DNA of 64,000 bases, taken from assembly GCA_026075535.2 (NCBI GenBank), contig AP026548.1, positions 9,114,001-9,178,000 on the forward strand. The letters are read 5' to 3'. Position 1 is the stretch's first letter. Each line of letters begins with the position of its first letter. Made by a program: the position numbers and the translations under genes. The notes below the pieces were generated by a model. That model was not told where the DNA came from. It saw only the letters and a program-made list of their open reading frames with translations, and made no database searches. Shown in pieces: positions 30,070-41,102 of this stretch. This stretch comes from Tricholoma matsutake. Lineage: Eukaryota; Basidiomycota; Agaricomycetes; Agaricales; Tricholomataceae.

Positions 30070-30399
30070 GTGGTTGACAACAATTCTGTTGAGCCTTGTC
30101 CAACATGTCGTGATGTCCTCAAGGCAGTATCAACCATTGAAAGATACACCAGTGACTTGAATGACCCTAAGGTAGAATCCAACCATAGCTTGTGTGACAA
30201 GTTGCTTGAGGGCCAGTGGTCTGTGAGGGGCTTTGTCTGCCTTGGAATTACACTGAGTCCAGACAAGCATAGAACTGCATCAACTTTGCAATTGCACAAT
30301 CCTTGTTATGAGTTCAATATTAATGCTGGTTTGTTGAGCCATCAGTGTGGAGTTGAGTTTGCCATCAAAGTTCAATCTAGGTGCTTCAAAGGTATATGA
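30070..30399 (+). CDS. Unknown ORF with CPTC motif
   Basis: 109 codons from MVDNNSVEPCPTCRDV. The composition is protein-like (balanced, few repeats) with several cysteines (CPTC, later HQCG). A possible donor GGTATATG follows FK near 30390, so this may be one exon of a larger gene. I do not recognise it. It lies between the tRNA-like gene and the DIRS-like element and could be a transposon fragment. Confidence 0.3.
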   Translation: MVDNNSVEPCPTCRDVLKAVSTIERYTSDLNDPKVESNHSLCDKLLEGQWSVRGFVCLGITLSPDKHRTASTLQLHNPCYEFNINAGLLSHQCGVEFAIKVQSRCFKGI

Positions 30400-30924
30400 C
30401 AATGTAATTTTACTTCCTTTACATGCTATACCACTCAATTTACACTTATATAATTTGATGGCTTTGTATGGCTGCACTCATTATATCTGAGTTTGAGTTC
30501 AATGTAAAATATTATTTGATATGACATTGTAAATAAGATTTTCCAAGGTTTGGGGGAAGATTCTGGAAAACTCTCTGGTGCAACACATGATGCTCATCAT
30601 GTGACAGGTGCATCGTGATGCTTTAAAGTAGAAAGTGAAAATCATGATCAGAATCTTCAGAGCATGCCCTGTTAGTCCGAAGGGGAAAAACGAGACTACA
30701 CCATGAAGGGAGCACAGCCCACAACAGACAAGTCTCTTCAGACTAGGCACCCCAAACCAGAGCTGAGCAAGAGAACATATATGAATTTATGGAGCAATCT
30801 AACAACAGTCAGAGTATCAAGAGTAAATTGGGAAAGGCATGTAGCAAATACTAATGGCACTACTGAGATGATGTAGGTAGACGATGATAATGTGCATATG
30901 TGTCCATAGTAGCCTCTAAGCCTC

Positions 30925-31853
30925 AAGCATGATGAGAGTTAGCACCATTGGAGATAAAGAGAGGAAGGATGGATTCGATCTGGTGCCAGTATTCAAGAAA
31001 GGCTTGGGATAGCCAGTGTCCCTGTGTTGCCACAACATTTGGATCAGTGCCTTGAAGAAGAAGTTCTGTAGCACCACCTATTCAAAAGGCATGCCCTGGC
31101 ATCTGAGGAAAACCTGCCACAACCCAGACAGCATTACAATGATCAATGAACCACAGTTTTGTCATTGGCACCCAACCATTGTCAGCAGTTTCAAAAGCAA
31201 ATAGAGGTGTGGAATCAGGGACAAGTGAATTGGCAGAGATGTGGTGATGAAGAGCAGAAAGTGGGCAGGTGACATGGTTACGGGCTGTTACAGAGATGTC
31301 AGCCTCTAACTATGCAGTAGTTTTTGTCCATGGAACATGGAAGGTAGCATGCTCCATACCATTGTGAACTATGAGAAACATGCTTGTCAGGGTTGGAGAG
31401 ATTTGGACTAGGGATGAGGAGTTTTCCCAGCCTAAGAATTAGGTGAGTAAACAAAATGAGAAGGGAGGGAGCTAGCTGGCAGCATGACCAGAAGGCAATG
31501 GATGCCACAGCCCACACCACCATGTCAAATGTGTTGGAAAGATTGAGACCCAACTTCAGGGCAACCAGTGCCTCAATAGTCACTGGAGGTCACTTTGCCC
31601 ACTTGGAGCTTGGAGGTACAAGCTTTGCAAATTTATGGTGGACAACATGCCAATACTGGAGCCCTGCCAGCCAATTGTTGAGTGCGCTCTCTGAAGCTGT
31701 ACCAGCAGCCAAAGCAGAGAAAGCAGCTAGTAAAATTTTGGATGCTGGCATGCGACTATGTTCTGGAATGGAGTGAGTGTCACAGTATTGTGTGAAGTGA
31801 AGAAGGCCTGTGCCATAGTTACAATGGGTGTTCTCATCAAGAGAAAAGAGCAT
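30925..31853 (-). pseudogene. Tyrosine recombinase of DIRS-like element
   Basis: N-terminal core-binding part: NYGTGLLHFTQYCD, then ASKILLAAFSALAAG, NWLAGLQYWHVVH. Catalytic part: PVTIEALVALKLGLNLSNTF, a CCQLAP box where the family has Arg (Gln at 31476-31478), PWTK-like PCSMDKNY, and GHAF-stop-IGGATELL, where the TGA at 31082-31084 replaces the second catalytic Arg. It ends GTDPNVVATQGHW and FLEYWH, whose Tyr is the nucleophile. The enzyme would insert a circular cDNA. Both Arg changes fit CpG loss, and the protein is dead. Confidence 0.82.
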
Positions 31854-31859
31854 GACTTG

Positions 31860-32545
31860 GAATAGTTTGAGGATGGATGAGGATGGGAGCTCTGCTTCCA
31901 GAGTAGTTTGAAATTTCTCTGAGTGAGGAGTTGTCCAATGAAGAACACACTTGCTTGTGAGGACATTAGGTCAGTGAGAAGAGGAGGCAATGCGAGCATC
32001 CTTGCACATTTGTGGTATATGGATATGACCATCAACAGGAAGGGATGCCAACTGATGAAGATCCAGAGGGGGTGCATTGGCATAGAAGGGGGCAGCCTGT
32101 GCCGAAACATCAACATCATTGAGAAAGGCAGTAAGACAATCAGATGGGGATTTATGTAGATGAGTGTGGCAGAGATGCCCACCTCACTGTATACCTTGTC
32201 TGAGCAATGGATTGACAGGTTTGTCATGAAGTTGAAGCAACAACCCTTTGAGAAGGCACCAATGACACCTTTGTTATCACTCCAGATAAGCACATCTGCA
32301 TCGTGGATGCCCATTACCCTCATGGCCAGGATCACAAGTTTGATGGTGACCCCTTCAAGTCATCCAATGTCCCTACTTGGACCTCTCCATCCATCAAGTA
32401 GCTTCCATGCAGCCCACTGAGTCCCCTAGAGTAGTCCAATGCCCATTCCATCAATGCATCAACCCAGATATTATAATCATGAGTGGGGCCACTCGAAGCA
32501 AGAGATTGTGGAGCATAATTTTCTGATAAAGTGCAAGCCACCACC
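31860..32545 (-). pseudogene. RNase H region of DIRS-like element
   Basis: MRVMGIHDADVLIWSDNKGV (catalytic SDN) and GAFSKG, NLSIHCSDKVY follow the pattern of DIRS RNase H; the rest is frame-shifted. It lies between RT and recombinase, as expected. Confidence 0.7.
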
Positions 32546-32645
32546 AGAGATCAGTGAGGGCAGAAGAGGTTATCCAGCAAGGAACATAGTTGTTGAGAAA
32601 GGAGGTGAGCCATTTATACAAGTTGGACATGTATGAGCATCCATG

Positions 32646-33185
32646 TCAATACACAAATGTGATGTGCAAGAGAGTACCTATGATGCTCTCAGCATGTGCT
32701 TTGAACACCTGAGCCCTTTTGCATGCTGAAATGAGTGACAAAATCTTGCATGTATATTTTTCGCGCTTGAGATTAGGGAGAGAGACAGTCCTATTGGGGA
32801 GATCCCAGTGAAAGCCCAGATATGAGAAAGTGTTGGAAGATTCCTGACCCTTGTTCTTGTGCCAAGGAATACCCAGTGGAGATATTGTGGATTTGATGGA
32901 TGTGAGATCATAACCATATGTATGCATGACACCATTGCTGATGCCATGAAAAATACTGTCAGTCTTAGGAAAGCAGAAGATGCTGAAGTCATCGACCCAC
33001 TTGACTGCTGGAGAAATGTCATGATGTTCCCATATATCAATAGTAGCATCGGCTACTTCGCCCTGAAGACCAGAAGCAGAGGTGAGACCAAATGGGTCAT
33101 TGTGATCCATGTAGAAAAGACCCTCAAAGTGTACCATGAGGTACTGTTAGGCGCCTTCCATGTCCAATGTAGCAGCCTGTGTTGA
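32646..33185 (-). pseudogene. RT of DIRS-like element, 5'-truncated
   Basis: TLDMEGA, then VHFEGLFYMDHNDPFGL, SASGLQGEVADATIDIW, the active box KWVDDFSIF (about 33000) and TFSYLGFHWDLPNRTVSLP. These are the usual blocks of fungal DIRS-like RTs. The fingers region is missing beyond 33185. Confidence 0.8.
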
Positions 33186-33214
33186 ATAAGTGATTGTACA
33201 TTAGGCAACACTGA

Positions 33215-35430
33215 CCCTGACACCAAAGGAAGTACAATCCCAATATCACATGCTTCAAATGCGGGGAAAGGGGGCATATAGGCAGGCAATGTAAGAAGAA
33301 ATCCAAATCGGGAAGATGGAAATTGGGAGGGAAGCAGAAGGGCATGATGGAAGCAAATGCAGTGGCTGATGACAAATTCACATTCTATGGGGATGATGGG
33401 AAGGATGTGGCACTGGCTGTCTCACCAGACTCTTGGTTAGCTGATTCAGCATGCACATCTCATATTTCTCAAAACTGAGAGATTTTTATTGACTACACGG
33501 ATGCCCCAGTCATTGTTTTTGACAATGGCTGCTATTCATCTCGTTCCCCTGTGCTTCGAGGATCCTGGCTAGGTGAGTGGTGTCGATGAAAGAGTAGTCT
33601 AGGTCCCTATGGGGGCTTAGAGTGAGTGTGGGATGCCTGCTTCAACGCTCGCCCAAGTCGACGCACTCGTTTAGTTGGGGGAGGTCTGGCTCAGGGGGAG
33701 GGACATCGTTACTGGACTGCTGGTCGTCTCTGGGGCTTCCAACCTCCATGCTATGTGAGTCACTACTACTATTTGGCATTTCAAAGGTGCTCGCATCAAA
33801 GGTGTCATCAAAGCATTGGCCCAAGTGCAGTCCATTGCTGCGCATTGGATCCTTGGTGCATTCAGAACCACCCCTATTGGTGGCCTGGAAAGTATCGCAG
33901 GACTGCTGCCTATGCAGCTGTTACTGCATCGCCTAGTCGATAGGGGAGTATTCCGGACCCCCCTACTGGCCCCATCACACCCCCTAAGAGCTATCTTAGG
34001 GCCCAATCACATCGGCACTACCCACTCTCATGAGCTAGGACTCTGGGCCCTACCCCTGGACACCAGATTTCTGGATTCGGAAAGGCACCTGTGCTTGGAC
34101 GAGGTTCAATAGGGCTGGAATGCACCATGGGAGGAAAAATATCCAAAATCACTCTCAAGGATGTGGCACATGCCCCTGATGTGCCATTCATCCTCATTTC
34201 AATTTCACATGCACTCGAGGCTGGGGCAGCTGTTTTATTCACAGCACCAGGAGTCAGATTCCAATCGCCCAATGGATCAATCATCATGGAAGGTTGGGTC
34301 ATGAACTGGTTATTTGATATGAACATCAAAGGTATTGCCAAACATGACCAAGCATACACCACCACACATGGGAGAACATGGGACAAATAGCACAGAACTT
34401 TTGGGCATCTGAACATGGGTTCAGTGAAAATGCTCAAGGAAAAGGAAATGGTTTTGGGAATGGAGGTGGATAGGACAGTGGAACCAGCTTCAAAATGCCT
34501 GGCATGGATCACTGCAAAGCAACAAGTCCAGCCATTTCCCAAAGAAAGCAAATTGGAGATCAAAGAGATCGGAGATCTGACAGTTAGCAATCTGTGGGGA
34601 CCAGCATGCACTCAGGCTCCAGGGGGAGACCAGTATTTCATAATGTTCACTGATGGCAAGGCACAATGCACAATGACCTATTTCTTGAAACAGAAATCTG
34701 AAGCACTAACGAAGTTCAAACAGTACAAGAGTTTCATCAAAACTCAAACTGGGTGCAAACTCAAGAAACTTTGCGTCAATGGAAGGGGGGAATTTCTTAG
34801 CAAGGAGTTCAGGAAATTTTTGTTGGACAATGGAATACAACTAGATGTTACCACCTCTCACTCACCTTCCCAGAATGGAATTGCTGAACAATTAAACTGA
34901 ATGCTGGTAGAACACATGTGTGCAATGCTGTCATCAGCACGCACTCCCACACTCTCTTTGGAAAGAAGTGATCGCTTATGCAACCCATCTCAAAAATAGA
35001 TCTCCCATGCAATTGATCAAGGATCATAAGGTACCCTGACAAAGTCTTCTGGGGAAAGAAACCAGACATATCACACTTGGAAGAATTTGGCAGAACATGC
35101 TGGGTTCTGCAGCAGGATGGAAAAAGATCCAAACTGGATCCAAAATTGTGCCAATTTATTTTTGTGGGAATAGCTGATGGTACAAAAGGATACAGGTACT
35201 ATAATTCCCAAACCCATCAAACTGTAACAGAAGTACCTTAGTACTTCTGGCACTCAGGGGAAAAGGGGACAAGAATAAACAAGAAGTTGGTATAGATTCA
35301 AAAATGGAATGATAATCTAAGACATTGTATAAGGAATAATCAACCTACAGACATCTGATCATGTGTGTTAGTAAGCATAGTCATGGTTATGTTCGATAAG
35401 GCAAGAAGGTTGTAAGAGAATATGGAATTC
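33215..35430 (+). mobile_element. Ty1/Copia element fragment
   Basis: Order on +: Gag zinc knuckle CFKCGERGHIGRQC (33248-33290), protease motif DSWLADSACTSHIS (33430), a LINE scrap (about 33515-34072), protease remainder (GKAPVLGRGSIGLE, 34080), integrase (FGHLNMGSVKMLKE; FTDGKAQCTMTYF; GEFLSKEFRKFLLDNGI; SPSQNGIAEQLN), then, frame-shifted, KPDISHLEEFGRTCWV and NSQTHQTVTEV. The last two are the fold just before RT. No RT or LTR is seen, so it is truncated on both sides. Confidence 0.85.
33515..34072 (+). pseudogene. LINE-derived scrap inserted in the Copia protease
   Basis: Interrupts the Copia protease between DYTDAP and FGKAPVLG. It carries AQVQSIAAHWILGAFRTTPI, then GLLPMQLLLHRLVDRG and APSHPLRAIL. 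This matches the post-RT region found in Tad-like fungal LINE ORF2. No target duplication is clear. The strand is that of the reading frame. Confidence 0.65.
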
Positions 35431-35432
35431 TC

Positions 35433-35803
35433 TTACACTTGCACATTCCCTGTTGAAAAAGAAGGTCTATGCTCAAACTCCATGCATAGCCTCCCAGGTT
35501 GCAAGTGCTTCAGTGTCCACAAGTTCAGATCTAGGTAGCCATAAGTCATGTTCAGGGCCGTATCCAGTCCACCACACCAAAATTGGTGGCCCTGTCCACA
35601 TGGTCTTATGTCAAGGATCTTGTCAATGAAATATTCGGTCATTCCCTCTGCTATTACTAATGGTTGTGGGGCATGATGTGTGCGGGAGGGGAACATGTTA
35701 TTGTTGTTTGCAACATTCTTTTGGAGGTGCAAAACATGGAATGTAGGATGAGATTTTGATGTTGCTGGTAGCTGGAGTGTGTAGGTGGAGGAATCGGGGC
35801 AGT
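35433..35803 (-). pseudogene. Chromovirus I: integrase end and chromodomain
   Basis: Minus strand STYTLQLPATSKSHPTFHVL, then EYFIDKILDIRPCG and HQFWCGGLD. This is the C-terminal integrase and a degraded chromodomain. The upstream part is cut by transposon T2, whose CTTTACACTCCCCC end abuts the codons for YCPDSS. The rest of I is not found past T2. Confidence 0.75.
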
Positions 35804-36104
35804 ACTTTACACTCCCCCCCCCCCCCCCCAGTCTGAGTGGACTCTGCTCAGACACACTCAGACACTCAGACTGTCCGAGGACTTCACTTGGACTCTGCTT
35901 GGACACTGCTCAGACACTTGGACTGTCCTAGGACTGTCTGAGTTGTCCAAGTAAAGTCCAAGGATTGCACTCGGACTGCACTCGGACTTTGCTCGGACAA
36001 CATCAATTGTGCATTTATTTACACCTTTAAAGTACTGTCCAAGTAAATAAAGTCTGAGTTCCAGACTCAGAGAAATCCTCATAAGTCTCACAAGATGATG
36101 TGTG

Positions 36105-36190
36105 CACAGCAGGAATTGAACCAACAGACTTCTGGACTAGCAATCACATGACAACCAAACATGCATACTCTACCACTTAAGCCAAGTAGT
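36105..36190 (-). other. tRNA-like sequence facing the left end of T2
   Basis: Minus strand box A-like TGGCTTAAGTGG (36173-36184) and box B-like GGTTCAATTCC (36111-36121), followed by TGCTGTGCACA. It sits at the same place and in the same orientation as the T1 unit (3570-3652), and the shared stretch GTTCAATTCCTGCT marks common origin. Confidence 0.55.
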
Positions 36191-36372
36191 CATTTAAAGT
36201 TACATACATTATATCTATTTATTACTGAAATCTAATATTTTATATATCATGAATAGATTATTAAATTGACCCCCTCGCATCTGTGCGAGGGGTAATTAAT
36301 ATGTATAATACTAGGCCCTCCCCTCACAAGCTCAAGGGGAGGGGGCCGTAACTATCAATTATAAAAATAAAT

Positions 36373-37470
36373 TAAAAACACCCACCATGAGCAGTTGCTT
36401 GTGGCGGCATTCGTCTCTCCCCAGGTTGTCCCCTGGCCGTCTCACTCTCCTGTCCCCATTCTTCTCCCCCCCAAACCACCCCATGAGCAGATGCTTGTCG
36501 GCGTGGGGCGGGTGTCATCGTGGGTGTCCCCACTCTTGTCGTCATCTCCCTTCCCCCCTGTCCCCCTTCCCTCTCATCTCCCTTCCCCCTTGTCTCCCTT
36601 CCCTTTCCCATTGTCTCTTCCCCCTCACCTTCCACCCTGCAAGCAGGGGCTTGCAGCAGTTGTGGTGGTGGTGTCCCCCCATCGTCGTTGTTGCCAGTAG
36701 TAGTTTGTACCTATAAAAAGCTAGTTAGCATCGAAAAATGAATTGAGAAAAGAAAAAAAAACTTACCTAGGACCCAAGAGATGTTGATGTCTCTTGGGTC
36801 TCCCCTAATCATCATCATTCCACCCACCATCCACCCCACGAGCAGTGGCTCGTGAGGCTGGAGGCAGGTGGTGCGTCCTGCGTGGTGGGTGTGAGGGCTG
36901 GGGGTGGGGCTGTGTCTCATTGTCTCATTGTTCTGTTGGAGTAGCCATTCTTGTTGTTTCAAAGTTGCACCCATTCCCACCCCATGAGCAGCTGATTGTG
37001 GCAGTGGTTCTGAGTGCTTGTCGTCATCAGCAGTACTAGATAATACCTAAAAAAGTTCATTAGGAACAAAAACAAGAAAAAAAACTTACCAACAGCCCAA
37101 GAGATGTCATTTGATGTCTCTTGGGCCTTTTCTTCATTTCCTTTGCCTTCCTTTCATTGTTTCCCACTCGTCCCCTTGTCATTCCATCTCCCAGTTGTCT
37201 CCAGTCACCTCATTGCATTGTTGTTCCATTTGGCCAAGTCAGTGTCACTGTTGTCCTGCCGTTTTGCAGTTGTACCCATTCCCACCCCACAAGCAGTTGC
37301 TTGTGGCAGTGGTTCTGGGTCCTAGGGTGGTGGCTGTGTCAGCTGTTGTTGTGGTTTTGAGGCTGCGGTGTCGTTATAACATAGATAAAACCTATCATTG
37401 AGGAAAATTCAGTTAGTTAAACAAAACGACAAAAATCATGTAAAAGAACACTTACAAGTGAGCCCATTGT
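36373..37470 (-). repeat. T2 internal palindrome/hairpin modules
   Basis: Five 20-bp palindromes of the CCAYGAGCAG...CTCRTGG type lie at 36385, 36481, 36836, 36982 and 37287. Hairpins occur at 36771-36806 (CCCAAGAGATG...CTCTTGGG) and 37095-37128. On the minus strand each hairpin is followed by GTAAGTTTTTT and a T-rich 55-65-nt spacer with CTAAC/CTAAT and an AG end, i.e. intron-like. The frame 36980-36711 is open through one module, but coding is not established. Confidence 0.6.
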
Positions 37471-38111
37471 TGGTTATTGGGGTAGGAGGTAAGGAGGAGG
37501 CAGCACCGTTGAAGGTGATGTGCCAGCATTGTTGCTGATGTGGCTGTGTTAATTTGTCATCCCAGCTGGGGTGGTACATAGAGAGATAAAACTACCTACC
37601 TGTAATGATGCTTTAGTCTAATGGTTTTTTTTTTTTTTTTTTTTTGGTGGAATGCTTGAGCCCGAAGCTCTGGTCAACTCCAACAACTGACAAGGTCAGC
37701 ATGGGAGGATGTGCTGAGTTAGGGAAATCATTGCTGAAGACCCAAAAATATCACCTAGGGGAAATACCTTTATGTATGCTACCATGTGCCAGCAGTGTTG
37801 GACTCACCATCTCAAAGATTATAGCATAGGGCTGTGGCCCTAAACTATTATCTATTCCCCCCTGGAGAGCAGCGAGATGAAATACCAACTAAAACCCCTT
37901 GCTACCAGATCCAGTTATTTGGCAGACTGTCTTTATCCTTTAGGACTCCACTCCAGGTTTGGAGTATAATTCCCTGTGTCAGAACACTTCTGTCTCAGTT
38001 ACAAGGATCTCAAAAAGGCGGTTCTTGCCATGGAGCTTCTTGCCCTTTTCATTTTTGAAGTCTGCTAGTACACAACCTAGGATGGTTCTGAAACATATTT
38101 CTGGCCAGGAT

Positions 38112-38453
38112 CTGCAGGGGTATGGCCATAACTTCAGATGTTATTACAAACTATCCAAAAAAAATTTGATGCCAGCTGGGCAATATGTAAGGCTTTAAGA
38201 AACCTCAAGTTTTTAAGCCATAAAGTGAAAATTGCATTCAGCAGAAAGGTAAGGGTATGGAAAAACCCATGAAATTCTGACCTTTTCATTTTTTCATGGA
38301 TTTTTCCATACCCTTACCTTTCTGCTGAATGCAATTTTCACTTTATGGCTTAAAAACTTGAGGTTTCTTAAAGCCTTACATATTACCCAGCTGGTATCAA
38401 AATTTTTTTGGATAGTTTGTAATAAAATCTGAAGTTATGGCCATACCACTGCA
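38112..38453. repeat. Long perfect-type hairpin in LINE 3' region
   Basis: Arms 38112-38274 and 38292-38453 are inverted copies with only scattered mismatches or indels, around a 17-nt loop. The arms begin TGCAGGGGTATGGCC and end AAACCCATGAAA. Transcribed in either direction it would give a ~160-bp double-stranded RNA. It is either a foldback element inserted in the LINE tail or a local inverted duplication. Confidence 0.85.
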
Positions 38454-39200
38454 ATGCATTTTTCATACCCCTGTCATGCCTTAGTTTCTGATTTGTTTTG
38501 AGAGGTCATGTTTACAGATTGCTGACCATATTTTATCAGGTGTTGGTGTTTCACCTGTTAGATCTTGGACAGTGTAAGTCATAGTTGCCAGTTGTATCTC
38601 TGTTTGTCATCTAGACTTGTTTGCTAGTTTCCATTTGGTGATACCTTGGTATAGGGAGCATTGTGTGCCATTCTTTAGCTTCATCCCTGCCAGGGTCCAT
38701 TTACAGTCAGTACTAATGTCAATTTCATTGCATTGTGGCTTCTCAAGTGCAGCTTTTGCAAGGTGTTGGGCAGTTGCCTGGGGTCATTGTAGACCATTGT
38801 TGGAGCTTGGTTGGGGCTGATCATTGGCAGAGGTTGGAGACAAGGGATTTGTATAGGTTCTTGTTGTTGGTGTATGCCCAATCAGAGTCCTCATTTCTTG
38901 CAAGGTTGATGGTAATCTCTGATAGGATTGTTTTTTGCTGTATGTATATTTTTAGTGGGAGATGTGGAGGGGTTGATTGGAGAGCACATATTAGAGCACC
39001 TAATTCACCACAGGTTGGGGATGTCATGTTTTCTGTCATTTTGATGGAGCCTTGATATTCATCTGGCATTTGTAGCAGGAACCCTCCACCATTTTCATAG
39101 TCACCATCTTGGGTTATATGGCTGCAACCTCCTGAGATAAGGAGAGAGGCAGGTTGTTGGGGGTCAGGAGCAATAATCTGGGGGGGGGGGGGGCTATTGG

Positions 39201-41040
39201 CTATGCTGGCATTGGGTGCATTGGGAGTGGTAAAGAGAAGATATGGAAGCTGTCTTCATAGGGGCCACATGAGGTTGAGTATGCAAAGAATGTAAGCTCA
39301 GATTTTTTCTTGATTGCTTCTGTTAGCAAGTCAGGGGAGGGGTTTTCAGGTGGAGCCAAGGCATCTCTATTCAGAGGGTGGTCCAGGTTCCATTTTGGGT
39401 GGAGGTGATTTAGAATTTGTATGGCATGTTTCCAGCAATTGTGGGGGTGAGCACATCCAAGGTGTATCCCATCTTCTATGCATTTTGAACAGTTGCAGAA
39501 TTGTGAGTCTGCATGACCAGACATATCATGGTTGGCAATTTTTCGTAGTTGTCCCACTGTTGTAACTTTATGATGTGTGCAAAGGCAATTAGCAGCATGG
39601 GTATTGTTTTGTTTACTTATTATCTCATCAGCTCCAATGTGGAACCAAACAGGGAATGCATCTAGTGTTTCGCTTGCATAGGATAGGGCTTCAAGGTTTA
39701 GGTTGTATTTTCTTGCAGCTTTGGTGATCCGTTGGAGTGACTGAGGCTGGCTACAGAGTTGTGGTGTCCAGGTTTGTGCAAAAACATTAATCCTTGCTTC
39801 TTCACGGACAATGGGAGATTTCTGTGCAAATTGGTTAAACAGGGCATGTGCAAAAAAGGCCCAAGGTGGACATTTAGCTGTCGGAGCTAGGAGATCACAT
39901 AGCCAGGTGAGTTCTATGCCATCATTGCGCTGTGCTAAATTGAGGACTTGTTTCCCTCCTTTGTCTATAGGAGCATACATTGTCTCAATGCTGATGGGAG
40001 GTTTTCCTTCACCGTCCCAGATAAAAGCTTTGATTTTCTGTTCAAGTTTTTGTTCAATAACTTTTGGCATACCTTGTGCTTTTGTAAGGTATTGGGTTAT
40101 GCTGCCGATTGTCCATTGTATTATAGTTTCTCTCCCATCAACCGATGGGTGGTTTCTTTCCCATCTTCCTAAATATTCGTTGATCTTTTCTAGGATTGGG
40201 GACCAGATGGTGTTTTCATCTACATTATTTCCTAGCCAGGCTCCTAGGATTCTTATGGCAGTGCCATCTTTTGCAATTCGGAGGTTTGCTGGTAGGGGAG
40301 GATGGTTGGGATTAAGTATGTGTGTGTTGTACAAGTTTTCACGGTAGTTGTGTGAGCCAATTGGGATTATTTCTGTCTTAGTTGTATTGTACTTGGCACC
40401 GGATGCAGTACACCATTTATGTAAAATGGATTGGAGGGAGGTGTAGTCATCGTCTTTTGTCAGATAGACAGTGGTGTCATCTGCAAACATGGAGACTACA
40501 GTGCGGTATTCCATGCCTTGGGCTTGGAAGCCTTGGAGATTAGATTTCTGTAGTGCTTCTGCTAGGGGTTCAATTGCAAGGTTGAACAGGAGGCATGATA
40601 GCAGGTTTCCTTGTCTTACTCCTCTAGTAACTCAGAAAGGGGGGCTTCAAATTCCATTGATGATTACTACTGTCTCAGCATGGGCATATAGGGATTGAAT
40701 GGTGTTGATGAAATGAGGGGGGAGGTTACAGTGGGATAGGACTTTCCACACATAGTCATGTGCAATCTTGTCATAGGCTTTTTCTTGGTCAAGTGCTATA
40801 ATTGCCCCATTGAGGTTCTCTACTTCAGCATAGTTAAGGATCATCTGTGTAGGTCTGTAATACTTTGGCCTTGTATGAAACCTGCTTGGTTTGGATGAAT
40901 TATATTGGGTGCAGTTTTGGCTAGTTGTAAAGATAAGATCTTGGTGAAGATTTTGTAGTCCCCATTTAGGAGGGTTATGGGGCAAAAATTCTCAATTTTG
41001 TGGCGGTCTTTCTTTTTGTATAATGGGCATAGCCACCCAT
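39201..41040 (-). pseudogene. LINE ORF2 reverse transcriptase
   Basis: Read downward: LCPLYKKKDRHKIENF and PITLLNGDYKIFTKIL (frame 1), a frameshift near 40870, then LDQEKAYDKIAHDYVW, a stretch with two TGA (INGI-stop-SPPF-stop-V) and TRGVRQGN (frame of 40985-40647). A further shift leads into LLFNLAIEPLAEAL and the active box FADDTTVYL (about 40480), then a long thumb/connection and a C-terminal Cys/His cluster (CNCSKC...HPHNC) near 39460. These are canonical non-LTR RT blocks in order. The TGA positions fit CGA loss. Confidence 0.88.
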
Positions 41041-41102
41041 CTGAAAATCCAGATTCAGGTTAGGCCTGGGGGCCAAGTCATATGTAAGAGGTATCCATTA
41101 CA

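Larger units (their letters stand above)
30925..33185 (-). mobile_element. DIRS-like (Ngaro-type) element, RT + RNase H + tyrosine recombinase
   Basis: On the minus strand RT (33185-32646), RNase H (about 32545-32000) and a tyrosine recombinase (31853-30925) follow in DIRS/Ngaro order. The RT N-terminus is cut at the junction with the Copia element at about 33190. I see no split direct repeats, so termini are not established. All three domains carry stops or frameshifts. Confidence 0.8.
35804..37624 (+). mobile_element. DNA transposon T2, relative of T1
   Basis: Left end CTTTACACTCCCCC followed by a C-run. Subterminal repeats (GTCCGAGGAC, GTCCAAGT, CTCGGACT) lie at 35830-36000, a minus-strand tRNA-like unit at 36105-36190 and a GC hairpin at 36270-36330. 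Three modules with palindromes and hairpins (36373-37470) follow, then the start of the right-hand tRNA-like unit (TAGTCTAATGG, 37614-37624), which is cut by the LINE poly-T. The right terminus is absent. No transposase. The layout is the same as T1 with more modules. Confidence 0.7.
37625..41068 (-). mobile_element. Tad-like LINE, 5'-truncated, with poly(A) tail
   Basis: On the minus strand: RT ORF (41040-39201), a 1.5-kb 3' region and a 21-nt poly(A) (T-run at 37625-37645). The 5' end is cut within ORF2 at about 41068, next to the LTR stub of chromovirus C. No endonuclease or ORF1 remains. The sequence left of the poly(A) is T2 and the sequence right of the 5' end is C, so no target duplication can be matched. 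Confidence 0.82.

Noticed and set aside
34018..34611. Minus-strand 197-codon ORF
   Set aside because: Antisense of the Copia protease/integrase; the plus strand has the recognisable Copia motifs.
36387..37401. Several + strand ORFs of 70-110 codons
   Set aside because: Low-complexity translation of the T2 modules; all frames are open because of C/T composition. The minus-strand open frame 36980-36711 is noted only as a module property.
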